Below the pieces are notes generated by a model, which was not told the origin of the DNA, did not search any database, and worked only from the letters and a program-made list of their open reading frames with translations. The position numbers were made by a program, and so were the translations under genes. A DNA stretch of 64,000 bases from Oscillospiraceae bacterium. Its GTDB lineage: Bacteria > Bacillota > Clostridia > Saccharofermentanales > Saccharofermentanaceae. Positions within the stretch are counted from its first letter, which is position 1. Each line of letters begins with the position of its first letter. The stretch spans positions 92,062 through 156,061 of the forward strand of contig CACWXL010000004.1 in NCBI GenBank assembly GCA_902764825.1. The letters run 5' to 3'. This document shows, piece after piece, positions 8,360-16,689 of the stretch.

Positions 8360-8846
8360 TTCCAGGCGGAATGCCAGGCGGCGCCGGATGTTTTGCCTGG
8401 AGTTTGAGGTCAAAACTGCCTAATTCCAGGCGGAATCCCAGGCGGCGCCGGATGTTTTGCCTGGAGTTTGGGGTCAAAATGGCCTTATTCCAGGCGGAAT
8501 GCCAGGCGCTGCCGGATGTTTTGCCGGGAGTTTGGGGTCAAAACTGCCTTATTCCAGGCAGAATCCCAGGCGGCGCCGGATGTTTTGCCTGGAGTTTTTT
8601 CTCATCGATATTCACGGCTGTTTGTCAGGCTACAGCCGGATTTTTAGCCGGTAATATGACCCAAAACATCGATATTCACGGCTGTTTGTCAGGCTATAGC
8701 CGGTCTTTTAGCCGGTATTGAAGTGTATAAACGGCAGAATGAACGGCAGCGCCGTTGGTTTTGCCGTTCGTTTGGGCTAAAACAGCCGTTTTGAACAGCG
8801 GAATGAACGGCAGTGCCGCCCGTTTTGCCGTTCATCTGCCCCGCAC
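8360..8846. repeat. Array of 64-bp structured intergenic repeats, locus 1
   Basis: Eight units. Family A starts at 8360, 8424, 8488 and 8552 (arms CCAGGC ... CCAGGC ... GCCTGG). Family B starts at 8604 and 8668 (arms CGGCTG/CAGCCG). Family C starts at 8728 and 8792 (arms AACGGC ... AACGGC ... GCCGTT). The period is exactly 64 bp within each family; the junctions between families are 52 and 60 bp. All share one scaffold: arm, six bases near GGAATG, the same arm again, a GGCGCC-like centre, a T-rich loop, then the complementary arm, then a TTTGGGGTCAAAAC-like tail. In unit 8488 the last arm is GCCGGG rather than GCCTGG. Open frames inside it are by-products of the repeat. Confidence 0.85.
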
Positions 8847-8862
8847 CCACACACAAATAAAT

Positions 8863-8893
8863 GACGGGCATCTCGGATGAGAGAATGCCCGTC
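8863..8893. other. Hairpin between repeat array and AhpD-like gene
   Basis: Perfect 9-bp stem GACGGGCAT / ATGCCCGTC with a 13-base loop. The - strand continues CATTTATTTG, so it may be a weak terminator for the leftward AhpD-like transcript. A second nested hairpin (CACAAGG ... CCTTGTG with inner CCTC/GAGG) follows near 8911-8940. Nothing else is seen up to 8989. Confidence 0.5.
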
Positions 8894-8989
8894 CAACTCA
8901 TATCACAAGGATACCTCTCTTCGAGGCCTTGTGGCCGTAATGAGTCCCGCAAGATCGAATCACCAAAAGCCGCGGGAGCCCAAATGCGG

Positions 8990-9547
8990 TTACTTCTTGA
9001 TGTCAGCTCTCCATGTAGCAGGCTTGAATTCCTGCACGAGCGGGAGCAGACGCTTATCGACGTCGATCTTGAAGACGGAGTTGAAGTTGTTGGTTGCGAT
9101 CATCTGACCTGCAAAGCCAACGATGACTACGAGTTCCTGATCGTTGAAGAATTTTCTTAAGTTCTCGAAAAGCTCATCGGATACGGATGTGGGATCCTTT
9201 ACGATGGACTCAGCGAGCTGAGCAAGAAGTGTTTCCTTCTCATCGTAAACGAGGTTGGCGGGATCAAGGCCCAGACCCTTAACGTCGCTGATGAAGAAGA
9301 GTGAGCAGAGCTGGCAGGAGTTTGTTGTTGAGATCTTGTGTGCGTAGAGGATGGCGTCCTTCTCGCCGATGACTTCAACGAGTCTCTTCCAGGATGTGTA
9401 CCAGGCCATGTATGCGTCGTATGTTGCGGCGTCGTTGAGGAGGCCCTTCTTCATGTTTGTTACTGCGTTTCTGCCTGCGAGTTCGTTGTAGCGCTCCTTC
9501 TCTGCGCCTGTTGCTTCGTTCTGTTCTACCAATTTGATTCTAGCCAT
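8990..9547 (-). CDS. Carboxymuconolactone decarboxylase/AhpD-like protein
   Basis: 185 aa helical protein of the CMD/AhpD superfamily. The hallmark redox motif is present as NSCQLCSLFF (CxxC, about residues 75-85) after the helix ILYAHKIS. In AhpD this pair relays electrons to peroxiredoxins; many relatives are uncharacterised peroxidase-like proteins. AAAGGAG precedes the ATG. It follows the alcohol dehydrogenase and metQ on the same strand and may be co-transcribed with them, which would place a thiol-redox protein under cysteine control (inference). Confidence 0.75.
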   Translation of the reverse strand: MARIKLVEQNEATGAEKERYNELAGRNAVTNMKKGLLNDAATYDAYMAWYTSWKRLVEVIGEKDAILYAHKISTTNSCQLCSLFFISDVKGLGLDPANLVYDEKETLLAQLAESIVKDPTSVSDELFENLRKFFNDQELVVIVGFAGQMIATNNFNSVFKIDVDKRLLPLVQEFKPATWRADIKK

Positions 9548-9643
9548 TTTGTGATTCTCCTTTTGTAGTGATTCTGTAGTGATTCTTTTGCGTTTTTGCA
9601 GTTGCTGACTCTGCAGTCAGCGTTTCTTTATCCGGTGATTCCA

Positions 9644-10804
9644 TTAAAGTGCCAATTTAAGTATGTCGATTATCTTCTGTGCATCTAAGGGGACGTAGTG
9701 TCCTACGGTGCCGCCGGCTGTTGCACGGTTAGCCATTACTTCGAAGTCCTTGTCGTCGATTCCGAGTTCAGTAAGCTTTGTCTTGAGACCTAAGCTCTTG
9801 AAGAACTTTTCGAGCTCTTCGGACAAGAGAAGTGCTCTTTCAGTCTCGTCGAAGTCGTACGGATCTTTGCCGTAAACCCTTGAAGCGAGGAGCGCAAGTC
9901 TCCAGGGCTTGATCTGAGCGATGTATTTCGTCCATGCGACAAAAACGATCGCCATGCCTTCGCCGTGGGTGATGTTGTACTGTGCGGACAGCTCGTGCTC
10001 GATGCGGTGCGAGCCCCAGTCGGCCGATCTGCCGGCGTCGAGGAAATTGTTGTGGGCGACGGATGCGAGCCACTGGATCTCTGCTCTTGCATTGATGTTC
10101 TTCGGGTCGTCGATCAGTCTTTTCGCGTTTACCTGCAGAGCTTTGATCGCGCCTTCGATCAGGTAGTCAGTTGTGTCTGAATTCTTCTCATCGGAGAAGT
10201 ATCTTTCGAGCAGGTGGGAAAGGACGTCTGCGATGCCTACGTATGTCTGGTATTCGGGAAGGTTGACCGTGTAGCGGGGGTTCATGATGGCGAACTTCGG
10301 GATGATGCGGTCGTCTTCAAAGCCCTTCTTCCACTCGCCGTACGAGAGAATCGCCGCGTTGGATGTCTCAGATCCTGAAGAGGCCGTTGTCGCGATGACG
10401 CCGATCCCCAGAACTTTCTCCGGAACTGCGCCCTTTGAGAAGAAGTCCCAGACATCTCCTTCGTAGGGGATTCCGATGGCGATTGCTTTGGCGGTGTCGA
10501 TGGAGCTTCCCCCACCGACAGCCAAAACAAAATCCACTTCGTCGGTCTTACCTTGTTCTACTAATCTTCTTACAAGTTCGATGCCCGGATTTGGTACTAC
10601 TTCCCTGCTCTCGGAGAACTTGATATTCAATTCTTTTACGGCGTCCCTGATAACTCCGTAAATTCCGAGTGTCTCTACAAAATCTCCGCTGGTTACTAAT
10701 AGGAGTGACTTTACGTTATTTTGCTTGAGGAGCTTTGCGAGACTCTTCTCAGACCCTTCACCGAAGACGATCTTGGCGGGGTTATAGTACTCAAATCCGA
10801 TCAT
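9644..10804 (-). CDS. Iron-containing alcohol dehydrogenase (BdhA-like)
   Basis: 386 aa, the usual length of this family. It opens FEYYNPAKIVFGEGSEKSL, has the nucleotide site VGGGSSIDTAKAIAIG (about 97-112) and the metal-ligand helices with DVLSHLLERYF and HRIEHELSAQYNITHGEGMA. The family reduces short-chain aldehydes to alcohols (or the reverse) with NAD(P)H and Fe2+ or Zn2+. AAGGAG lies upstream of the ATG. It starts 15 bases after the metQ stop and so probably shares the metQ transcript. Its link to sulfur metabolism is not obvious. Confidence 0.85.
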   Translation of the reverse strand: MIGFEYYNPAKIVFGEGSEKSLAKLLKQNNVKSLLLVTSGDFVETLGIYGVIRDAVKELNIKFSESREVVPNPGIELVRRLVEQGKTDEVDFVLAVGGGSSIDTAKAIAIGIPYEGDVWDFFSKGAVPEKVLGIGVIATTASSGSETSNAAILSYGEWKKGFEDDRIIPKFAIMNPRYTVNLPEYQTYVGIADVLSHLLERYFSDEKNSDTTDYLIEGAIKALQVNAKRLIDDPKNINARAEIQWLASVAHNNFLDAGRSADWGSHRIEHELSAQYNITHGEGMAIVFVAWTKYIAQIKPWRLALLASRVYGKDPYDFDETERALLLSEELEKFFKSLGLKTKLTELGIDDKDFEVMANRATAGGTVGHYVPLDAQKIIDILKLAL

Positions 10805-10819
10805 GGTTATTGCTCCTTA

Positions 10820-11704
10820 TCAGAAAAGGGGAACGACTGCGCCGTCGTATGTTTCCTTGATGTACTTGGAAACTTCAGGTCCCTGGAGTACTTCAACGAG
10901 CTTTTTGATTGCAGGATCGTTAGCCTTCTCTGCGGATGTTGCGATGATGTTGCCGTATGTCTGTGCTGCAAGGCCGTCATTTGCTTCTACTGCGAGAGCC
11001 TGGCTTACGTGGAGGCCGCCTTCGATCGCATAGTTGCCGTTGATGACTGCTACGTCTACGTCAGGAAGTGCTGCTACGAGCTGCTCGGGTGCAAGCTCCT
11101 TGAACTTGATGTTCTTGGGGTTCTCTGTGATGTCTTCTACTGTTGCGTTGATGCCTGCGTCGTCCTTAAGCTTGATGATGCCTTCCTGTGCGAGGAGCAA
11201 AAGTGCTCTTGCTTCGTTTGTTACGTTGTTCGGAACTGCAACTGTTGCGCCGTCCGGAAGGTCCTTGAGGTCCTTTGTCTTGCCTGCGTAGATGCCGAAG
11301 GGTTCATAGTGAACTGCGCCTACTGAAACAAGTGTTGAATTGTTCTCTTTGTTGAACTGCTCGAGGTAAGGAACGTGCTGGAAATAGTTTGCGTCAAGGC
11401 TTCCCTCGATAACGCCTGTGTTAGGTGTGATGGAATCTTCGAGCTTTACGATCTCGAGTATGATTCCCTGCTCTGCGAGGATCGGCTTTGCGATCTCTAA
11501 GATTTCTGAGTGAGGTGTGATGTTTGCGCCTACCTTGAGGACTACGTTTGTACTTACGTCTGCGTTAGCTTCGGACTGTGTGTCGCTTCCTGCTGCAGCT
11601 GTTGTTGCCGTTGTGCTCTCTGTCTTGCCGCATGCTGCAAAAGATGCTGTAACTGTAAGTAAAAGTGCAGATGCGATTACTCTTTTAAGAATGTTGGCTT
11701 TCAT
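10820..11704 (-). CDS. metQ: MetQ-type substrate-binding lipoprotein of the methionine ABC importer
   Basis: 294 aa NlpA-family lipoprotein. The signal peptide ends in FAAC with lipid-modified Cys25; a Thr/Ala-rich linker follows, then the binding domain (VLKVGANITPHSEILEIAKPIL, with YFQHVPYLEQFNKE as in MetQ). It would deliver D/L-methionine or a related compound to MetN-MetI, encoded at 14107-15760. It has its own promoter and leader (11773-12020) with a Cys/Met codon leader peptide and terminator, and is separated from metNI by the amidotransferase and ligase genes. AAAGGAG precedes the ATG. Confidence 0.85.
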   Translation of the reverse strand: MKANILKRVIASALLLTVTASFAACGKTESTTATTAAAGSDTQSEANADVSTNVVLKVGANITPHSEILEIAKPILAEQGIILEIVKLEDSITPNTGVIEGSLDANYFQHVPYLEQFNKENNSTLVSVGAVHYEPFGIYAGKTKDLKDLPDGATVAVPNNVTNEARALLLLAQEGIIKLKDDAGINATVEDITENPKNIKFKELAPEQLVAALPDVDVAVINGNYAIEGGLHVSQALAVEANDGLAAQTYGNIIATSAEKANDPAIKKLVEVLQGPEVSKYIKETYDGAVVPLF

Positions 11705-11772
11705 GGTTTTTATCTCCTTTTGGATATGATTTATTTTTTGCTTTGATTATTGCTTTCTTGTTCAGGGCCAAG

Positions 11773-11807
11773 AAAATGCCCGGAAGTTCAGATTTAACTC
11801 CCGGGCA
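11773..11807 (-). terminator. Leader terminator before metQ
   Basis: 12-bp stem TGCCCGGGAGTT / AACTTCCGGGCA (one G-U pair) followed by TTTTCTT on the - strand, about 70 bases before metQ. Its 5' arm TGCCCGGGA is perfectly complementary over nine bases to TCCCGGGCA inside the leader peptide gene (codons 19-21), so two exclusive folds are possible. Confidence 0.8.
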
Positions 11808-11835
11808 CATGGCATGTTATCTGCGTATCAAAGCA

Positions 11836-11955
11836 TCAACATCGTTTTGCAAGGCGTGAGCTATCTGCGCTCATCGCCGTGGCCATCTTGCGTGCCCGGG
11901 AGCTAAGCATTCGACAACACATCATGCTGTTTACTGTGTTTGTGATCTTATACAT
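11836..11955 (-). CDS. Leader peptide with Cys and Met codons upstream of metQ (39 aa)
   Basis: The start at 11955 has a near-perfect AAGGAGG site eight bases upstream. Codons 11-16 read Met-Met-Cys-Cys-Arg-Met; Cys is also the last codon (39). Codons 19-21 (TCC CGG GCA) contain the segment complementary to the following terminator. The peptide is unlike any family and its arrangement matches the leader at 17954-18028. I read it as a ribosome-stalling leader sensing cysteine (perhaps also methionine) charging. The region from 11705 to 12126 otherwise holds only the promoter and terminators. Confidence 0.75.
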   Translation of the reverse strand: MYKITNTVNSMMCCRMLSSRARKMATAMSADSSRLAKRC

Positions 11956-11986
11956 TTTTCACGCCTCCTTTCGAGTTGATGGTGTA

Positions 11987-12020
11987 AGTATATCGGTACT
12001 TACCTACTATGTCAATAGGT
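11987..12020 (-). promoter_or_regulatory. metQ promoter with Rrf2-type operator over the -35
   Basis: On the - strand: TTGACA (12010-12015), 17 bp, TATACT (11987-11992). The 19-bp inverted repeat ACCTACTATGTCAATAGGT (12002-12020) covers the -35. The same 19-mer recurs at 18086, 19740 and 19782. Confidence 0.8.
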
Positions 12021-12094
12021 AATTTGATTATTTTTCAAAATTCTCGAAAAGCCTGATTTTACTGCGTTTGCAAGGGTTTTATGCGGGCGTGGGC

Positions 12095-12124
12095 AAAAAA
12101 TTTTTTCGAGAACTTTCGAAAAAA
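12095..12124 (-). terminator. AT-rich terminator after the amidotransferase gene
   Basis: Perfect 9-bp stem TTTTTTCGA / TCGAAAAAA followed by TTTTTT on the - strand, immediately past the stop at 12127. The stem is AT-rich, so termination may be partial. Confidence 0.6.
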
Positions 12125-12126
12125 GC

Positions 12127-12882
12127 TCAGAGTTCTGAATACCCAAGATAGAGCATGTTCATCTGCTCTTCATCGTGGACATAAGTGTGGTCGTGCTGCG
12201 TGCCTTCCCAGATGAGCTTTCCGTCCCTGTAGACCTGAAGTCTGTTAAGAGGAACCTCTTCCCAAACCCCGTCATCCAGAGGCTTTGTGGCGATCAGGAC
12301 ATAGCCGTCGCAGACTCTGCGGAACATCGTGCCAGCTTCGTTCTTATGGACATAGAGATCCTGTCCGTCAAATACAACGAAGTTCAGCTTGTTCTTATCT
12401 GAAAGCTTAACGGCGACGGAATCGATTACGCGGAAGCGCGCTTCTTCACCTCTGACGCCCTTGTTCTTATCAAGGATATAGAGCAAAATCCTCTCACTGT
12501 CCGTGGCGCCGCTTTGGATATCGGCATAAGGAAGAAGTTCATCAGATTCGAATATCGTGCCGTTATGAGCCAGCACCCATTCGCGCCAGTTGGGATCGTG
12601 CGCGATGAAAGGATGCGTATTCTTATAGTCGACGTATCCGATCGTCGCTCTTCTGATGTGGGCGATCATGCCGCGGCAGTGCCTGCCGGAAGAGATATAG
12701 GAATCGATAAGTGTGCTCTTCGTAGAATCAACAGGTTCTTTATCAATAGTGATCTTGCCGTCATCATTCCATGAAGCAATTCCCCAGCCATGGGGATTGG
12801 TCTCGCCGTGCCTGAAGAACTCCTCAAGTTCGCGTGATACGTCTATCGTCCTGTCGGATGTTACGGCAAATAATTCACACAT
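12127..12882 (-). CDS. Class II glutamine amidotransferase (EgtC/YafJ-like)
   Basis: 251 aa. It begins MCELFAVTSD, placing the catalytic Cys at position 2 after Met removal, and has NPHGWGIASW, then AHIRRATIGYVDYKNTHPF and LAHNGTIFES, the Ntn fold of GATase_4. In EgtC of ergothioneine synthesis such an enzyme removes a gamma-glutamyl group; YafJ-type members are uncharacterised. Its ATG overlaps the end of the glutamate-cysteine ligase gene by eight bases, so the two are translationally coupled. That pairing makes gamma-glutamyl hydrolysis or transfer on a cysteine derivative a reasonable inference, not a demonstrated role. Confidence 0.8.
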   Translation of the reverse strand: MCELFAVTSDRTIDVSRELEEFFRHGETNPHGWGIASWNDDGKITIDKEPVDSTKSTLIDSYISSGRHCRGMIAHIRRATIGYVDYKNTHPFIAHDPNWREWVLAHNGTIFESDELLPYADIQSGATDSERILLYILDKNKGVRGEEARFRVIDSVAVKLSDKNKLNFVVFDGQDLYVHKNEAGTMFRRVCDGYVLIATKPLDDGVWEEVPLNRLQVYRDGKLIWEGTQHDHTYVHDEEQMNMLYLGYSEL

Positions 12883-14095
12883 TTATAAGATACTTCCGTT
12901 CCTGTTCGGGGAGAGCATTATATGCAAGTTCCAGCAGATGTTTGTACCACTCTCTGACCGTCCGGTCACCATAGATCTTTGCATCAAGGCCTGAGACGAT
13001 TATGCTGTCGACCGCATCTTCGATCTGTTCAATTGAAGTGATGCCGTCAAGCTCAGATTCAAGGGCAGCGAGATTCTCATCAGAATAGATAAGGCCTTTA
13101 ATGAGCGCAACATAACTTAATGCGCGGTCCCACGGCACGCTGTCGGCAACTCTGATCTCGATGTATTTCTTTATGCGAAAATGGAAGAATCCCATCGAAA
13201 TATAGTGCTCGATGAGCTTCTCTTTGCGCGGGCTCTCATTATCCTCGCCGACTATTCCGTCGCGGATAAGATCTGATGCCGATGCGCTTCCGACATAAGA
13301 TGTATTGCCGTCATCTGTAAGAAGGATCAGAGGCGTATGTGATATTACGTCAGCGATCTTGTCGTAACCGAAGTCCGCGTCGAATGAGTGCGGATAGAAT
13401 CCGGTCCTTGCAGGATCGAGATCGTTCCATTCCTGGATCCTCAGAAGGTGCTTCTTATCAGAGCCCTTCTCGATGACGGAATCTTCGAAAGACTTATTCT
13501 CAAGGGCGATCATGAGGACCGGAGAGATCTTCTGCAGTATGAGGAGCTTACGCACGAGATCGTCCTCCGAACTGTAATCGACGGATATCTGGACGGATGA
13601 AGATGCTCTCATCATGTACTTTCCGTATTTGCCGCTTTCTCTGAAGTAAGCATCCATGTACTGATAGCGCTTCTTGTGGGACAGAGGTATATCATCAGGA
13701 TCGATCTCGCCTGACTCAACGAGAGGGAGATTGCCCTTTGTGATCATGTGATATCCGCAGTTCGCGAAAACAGGGATCCACAGCAAAAGGAACTCTTTAT
13801 AGATCTGCCTTATCGATTCGATGTCTGACTTCGGGTCGATACTTATCTCGAACTGGCACGCAGGCTCCAAAGTAACAGAATACCCGCCGGTTACATAACC
13901 GACAGGATATCCGTCCATGTATATTATCTTTGCCTGAAGATTTTCGGCAACCTGCTTAATAAGCGACGTCACCTCGTCGAACCCTATCTGGACGCCTTCG
14001 TCATTCACGACGAAGTGTTCCACTTCAAGTCCCAGTGCCTGCCCGTCCGTCTCGCCTGAGCGGATGTATTCAACGATATCTTCATGTAATGACAT
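12875..14095 (-). CDS. Glutamate-cysteine ligase family protein (GCS2 type)
   Basis: 406 aa. Family features are LGLEVEHFVV near residue 22, GYSVTLEPACQFEISIDP (about 70-87), YMDAYF and RASSSVQISVDYSS (about 145-175), the ATP/Mg and substrate segments of GCS2 (plant/EgtA-type) ligases. The reaction would join L-glutamate and L-cysteine by the gamma-carboxyl using ATP. No glutathione synthetase gene is in the window, so gamma-glutamylcysteine itself or another derivative may be the product. AGGAGG precedes the ATG, 11 bases after the metI stop. It is the penultimate gene of the cysteine-regulated operon. Confidence 0.75.
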   Translation of the reverse strand: MSLHEDIVEYIRSGETDGQALGLEVEHFVVNDEGVQIGFDEVTSLIKQVAENLQAKIIYMDGYPVGYVTGGYSVTLEPACQFEISIDPKSDIESIRQIYKEFLLLWIPVFANCGYHMITKGNLPLVESGEIDPDDIPLSHKKRYQYMDAYFRESGKYGKYMMRASSSVQISVDYSSEDDLVRKLLILQKISPVLMIALENKSFEDSVIEKGSDKKHLLRIQEWNDLDPARTGFYPHSFDADFGYDKIADVISHTPLILLTDDGNTSYVGSASASDLIRDGIVGEDNESPRKEKLIEHYISMGFFHFRIKKYIEIRVADSVPWDRALSYVALIKGLIYSDENLAALESELDGITSIEQIEDAVDSIIVSGLDAKIYGDRTVREWYKHLLELAYNALPEQERKYLINV

Positions 14096-14106
14096 ATGTT
14101 AACCTC

Positions 14107-14760
14107 CTATACTTTTCTGGTTTTCTTCGACAATCTGATTCCTATCTCCTGAATGAGCATTACCATGATGATGAGAAGCGTGACCGTGGTCCACAAAACA
14201 TCCTTCTGGTAACGGTAATATCCGTACTGCAGTGCGATCGCGCCCAAGCCACCGCCGCCGATAACGCCTGCCATCGCAGAGTATCCGAGAACTGTCGCAA
14301 CGTTGATCGCGCCACCCTGAAGAAGCGAAGGTGTCGCTTCGGGAATGATGAAATGTATTATCGTGTATACGGGCGATGCACCCATAGATGTTGCTGCCTC
14401 GATGATGCCCGGATTTACTTCATTTAAGGATGACTCGACCATTCGTGCGACGATCGGGATCGCGCCTACCGTAAGAGGCACGATCGATGCTACCGTTCCG
14501 ATCGAAGATCCGACTACAAAACGCGTAAACGGAATGAGCAAGACCAGCAAGATCAGGAACGGCAGTGAACGCGTTACGTTGACGATAAATCCGATGACTG
14601 CATTAACGATTCGGTTCTCAAGAAGGCGTCCCTTGGATGTGGCATAGAGGATAACGCCCAGAGGCATTCCGACAATATATGAGAACAAAGATGCAAAGAA
14701 CGTCATCTCAAAGGTCTCAAGGATGCCAGACAGTATTGCCTGTCTTATATATTCACTCAT
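14107..14760 (-). CDS. metI: MetI-type permease of the methionine ABC importer
   Basis: 217 aa inner-membrane permease with five predicted helices. It contains the coupling-helix region MGASPVYTIIHFIIPEATPSLLQGG and the usual MetI start (FEMTFFASLFSYIVGMPLGVILYATSKG). It would form the MetN2MetI2 importer with the neighbouring ATPase, whose 3' end it overlaps by eight bases. Confidence 0.9.
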   Translation of the reverse strand: MSEYIRQAILSGILETFEMTFFASLFSYIVGMPLGVILYATSKGRLLENRIVNAVIGFIVNVTRSLPFLILLVLLIPFTRFVVGSSIGTVASIVPLTVGAIPIVARMVESSLNEVNPGIIEAATSMGASPVYTIIHFIIPEATPSLLQGGAINVATVLGYSAMAGVIGGGGLGAIALQYGYYRYQKDVLWTTVTLLIIMVMLIQEIGIRLSKKTRKV

Positions 14761-15760
14761 GGTGTTCCACCTCCGTTACGTTAAGTCCGCCCTCTGTGAA
14801 GAAGTCGATGATGGTCTTCTGGTCTTCAGAAGATTCAGGGAGCTCGACGATCATCTGGCCGTAGCCGATGCCGCCCACACTTCTTGTATTTGCGCTTAAG
14901 ATGTTTACCTTAAGGCCTGTCTTCTCGACGAGATTTGCGATGAAAGGTTCGCTCGAATGCGTGCCGTCGAAAACGATACGCACTATCCTGCCCGAAGGAT
15001 CGGAAGGGTCGAAGGGATTGCTCGGGAAGACGAGCTTTTTCGCAGCCACAGACTTCGGATTCGAGAAGACATCCTTAACGTCACCGACTTCTGCGAGACT
15101 GCCGTCATCGATGATCGCAACGCGGTCGCAGATCTTCTCTACAACAGACATCTCATGCGTGATGATGACTATCGTAAGCTTCCTCTCGAGATTGATCTTC
15201 TTGAGAAGGTCCAATATCTCGCCCGTGATCTTGGGATCCAATGCGCTCGTGGCCTCATCGCACAAGAGCACCTTGGGGTCTGCCGCAAGCGCTCTCGCGA
15301 TCGCGACTCTCTGCTTCTGGCCACCCGAAAGGCGCGCCGGAAAAACATCCTGCTTATCAAGAAGTCCTACGATCTCGAGCATCTGGCGCGCCTTCTCCTT
15401 GCGTTCCTTACGCGGTACTCCCGCGATCTTCAGGGGCTGCTCAACGTTAGACAGGACCGTTCTCTGGTTAACGAGATTGAACCCCTGAAAGATCATGGAG
15501 ATGGAGTGTCTTACTTCGCGGAGCTCACGCGCTTTCAAAGACGCGAGATCCTTATCGTAGAATTTAACGCTGCCGGATGTTACTTCCTCAAGGCGGTTCA
15601 GAGTTCTTACAAGCGTTGATTTGCCTGCGCCGCTCATACCTATGATGCCGAAGATCTCGCCTTCACGCACTTCAAGGCTTACATCTTTGAGCGCCTCAAA
15701 TTCCTTGCCGTCGTTCTTATATGTCTTATATACGTTTGTCAGTTCAAAGACGTTGCTCAT
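14753..15760 (-). CDS. metN: MetN-type ATPase of the methionine ABC importer
   Basis: 335 aa. Walker A GMSGAGKST, Q-loop FQGFNL, signature LSGGQKQRVAIARALA and Walker B LLCDEATSAL are all present, and the C-terminal about 90 residues form a NIL regulatory domain (IVRIVFDGTHSSEPFIANL) that binds methionine and inhibits transport in E. coli. The ATG overlaps the stop of the upstream synthase gene (ATGA). Gene order is mccB-mccA-metN-metI, then the ligase and amidotransferase. Confidence 0.9.
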   Translation of the reverse strand: MSNVFELTNVYKTYKNDGKEFEALKDVSLEVREGEIFGIIGMSGAGKSTLVRTLNRLEEVTSGSVKFYDKDLASLKARELREVRHSISMIFQGFNLVNQRTVLSNVEQPLKIAGVPRKERKEKARQMLEIVGLLDKQDVFPARLSGGQKQRVAIARALAADPKVLLCDEATSALDPKITGEILDLLKKINLERKLTIVIITHEMSVVEKICDRVAIIDDGSLAEVGDVKDVFSNPKSVAAKKLVFPSNPFDPSDPSGRIVRIVFDGTHSSEPFIANLVEKTGLKVNILSANTRSVGGIGYGQMIVELPESSEDQKTIIDFFTEGGLNVTEVEHHE

Positions 15761-16674
15761 TGATCGAATAATCCTTTGCTAAGATACCTGTCGCCCCTGT
15801 CAGGGAAAACAGTTACTATGTTTCCGCTCTCTATTTCAGATGCGAGTTTAAATGCTGCTGCGAGCGCTGCGCCCGATGAAGATCCTGCAAGGATGCCTTC
15901 CTCTTTTGCGAGCCTTCTGCTCATCTCGAATGCTTCGTCGTCATTTACTTTGATGACTTTATCCACAAGGGTGATGTCCATCGTATCAGCGATGAAATCA
16001 TTGCCTATTCCTTCAATGTTGTAATCGAAATGCTCTCCGCCGCCGATCGTCGAACCGTAAGGATCTGCGAGCACTCCCTTGATACCGGGCTTTTGCTCTT
16101 TCAGGTATTTAACGACTCCCGAGAATGTTCCGCCGCTGCCTGCGCCGGCCACGAAATAATCGATATTGCCGTCAAGCTGCGAATAGATCTCCGGCCCTGT
16201 CGTCTCATAATGTGCCAGCGGGTTTGCGGGATTTCTGAACTGTCTTAAAGAGATCGAACCTTCAATCTGCTTTAAGAGCTCTTCAGCCTTCTGCTCGGCA
16301 CCGAGCATTCCTTCTTCTCTTGATGTATGAATTATCTCCGCGCCCAAGGCGCGCATCACCTGCTGCTTCTCGATGGAGAACTTCTCAGGTACCGTAAAGA
16401 TGACTCTGATGCCCTGATTGAGCGCTGCAACTGCGATACCGATTCCGGTGTTGCCTGCGGTAGCATCGATGATCGTGCCGCCTTCTTTAAGGATCCCGCG
16501 CTTCTTCGCATCGTCGATCATGTAAAGTCCTACACGGTCCTTAACGCTTCCTGCGGGGTTCATAAGTTCAAGTTTTGCGTAGATATTTACTCCGGGCTTG
16601 ACGCCCATATGGTTGATCTTTAAGACCGGCGTATTGCCGATCATACTTCTGATATCTTCAAATACGTTATTCAT
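15757..16674 (-). CDS. PLP-dependent cysteine synthase/cystathionine beta-synthase-like enzyme
   Basis: 305 aa of the CysK/MccA family. NPAGSVKDRVGLYM holds the Schiff-base Lys (about 43), TAGNTGIGIA binds substrate, and GAGSGGTFSG binds the PLP phosphate. It could make cysteine from O-acetylserine and sulfide (CysK) or cystathionine from serine derivatives and homocysteine (MccA). Being next to a MccB-type lyase and a methionine importer favours MccA and reverse transsulfuration, but the sequence does not separate the two. It starts 15 bases after the lyase gene. Confidence 0.85.
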   Translation of the reverse strand: MNNVFEDIRSMIGNTPVLKINHMGVKPGVNIYAKLELMNPAGSVKDRVGLYMIDDAKKRGILKEGGTIIDATAGNTGIGIAVAALNQGIRVIFTVPEKFSIEKQQVMRALGAEIIHTSREEGMLGAEQKAEELLKQIEGSISLRQFRNPANPLAHYETTGPEIYSQLDGNIDYFVAGAGSGGTFSGVVKYLKEQKPGIKGVLADPYGSTIGGGEHFDYNIEGIGNDFIADTMDITLVDKVIKVNDDEAFEMSRRLAKEEGILAGSSSGAALAAAFKLASEIESGNIVTVFPDRGDRYLSKGLFDQ

Positions 16675-16689
16675 GGTGACTGCCTCTTA

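Noticed and set aside
8308..8721. Open frames of 60-137 codons through the 64-bp repeats (+ strand)
   Set aside because: They read the repeat units themselves (Pro/Gly/Ala-rich periodic text), change frame freely and have no ribosome site; the same happens at 37016-37376 on the - strand.
8360..8846. CRISPR array
   Set aside because: Units follow each other without unique spacers, and no cas gene is present; the arms differ between families, unlike CRISPR repeats.
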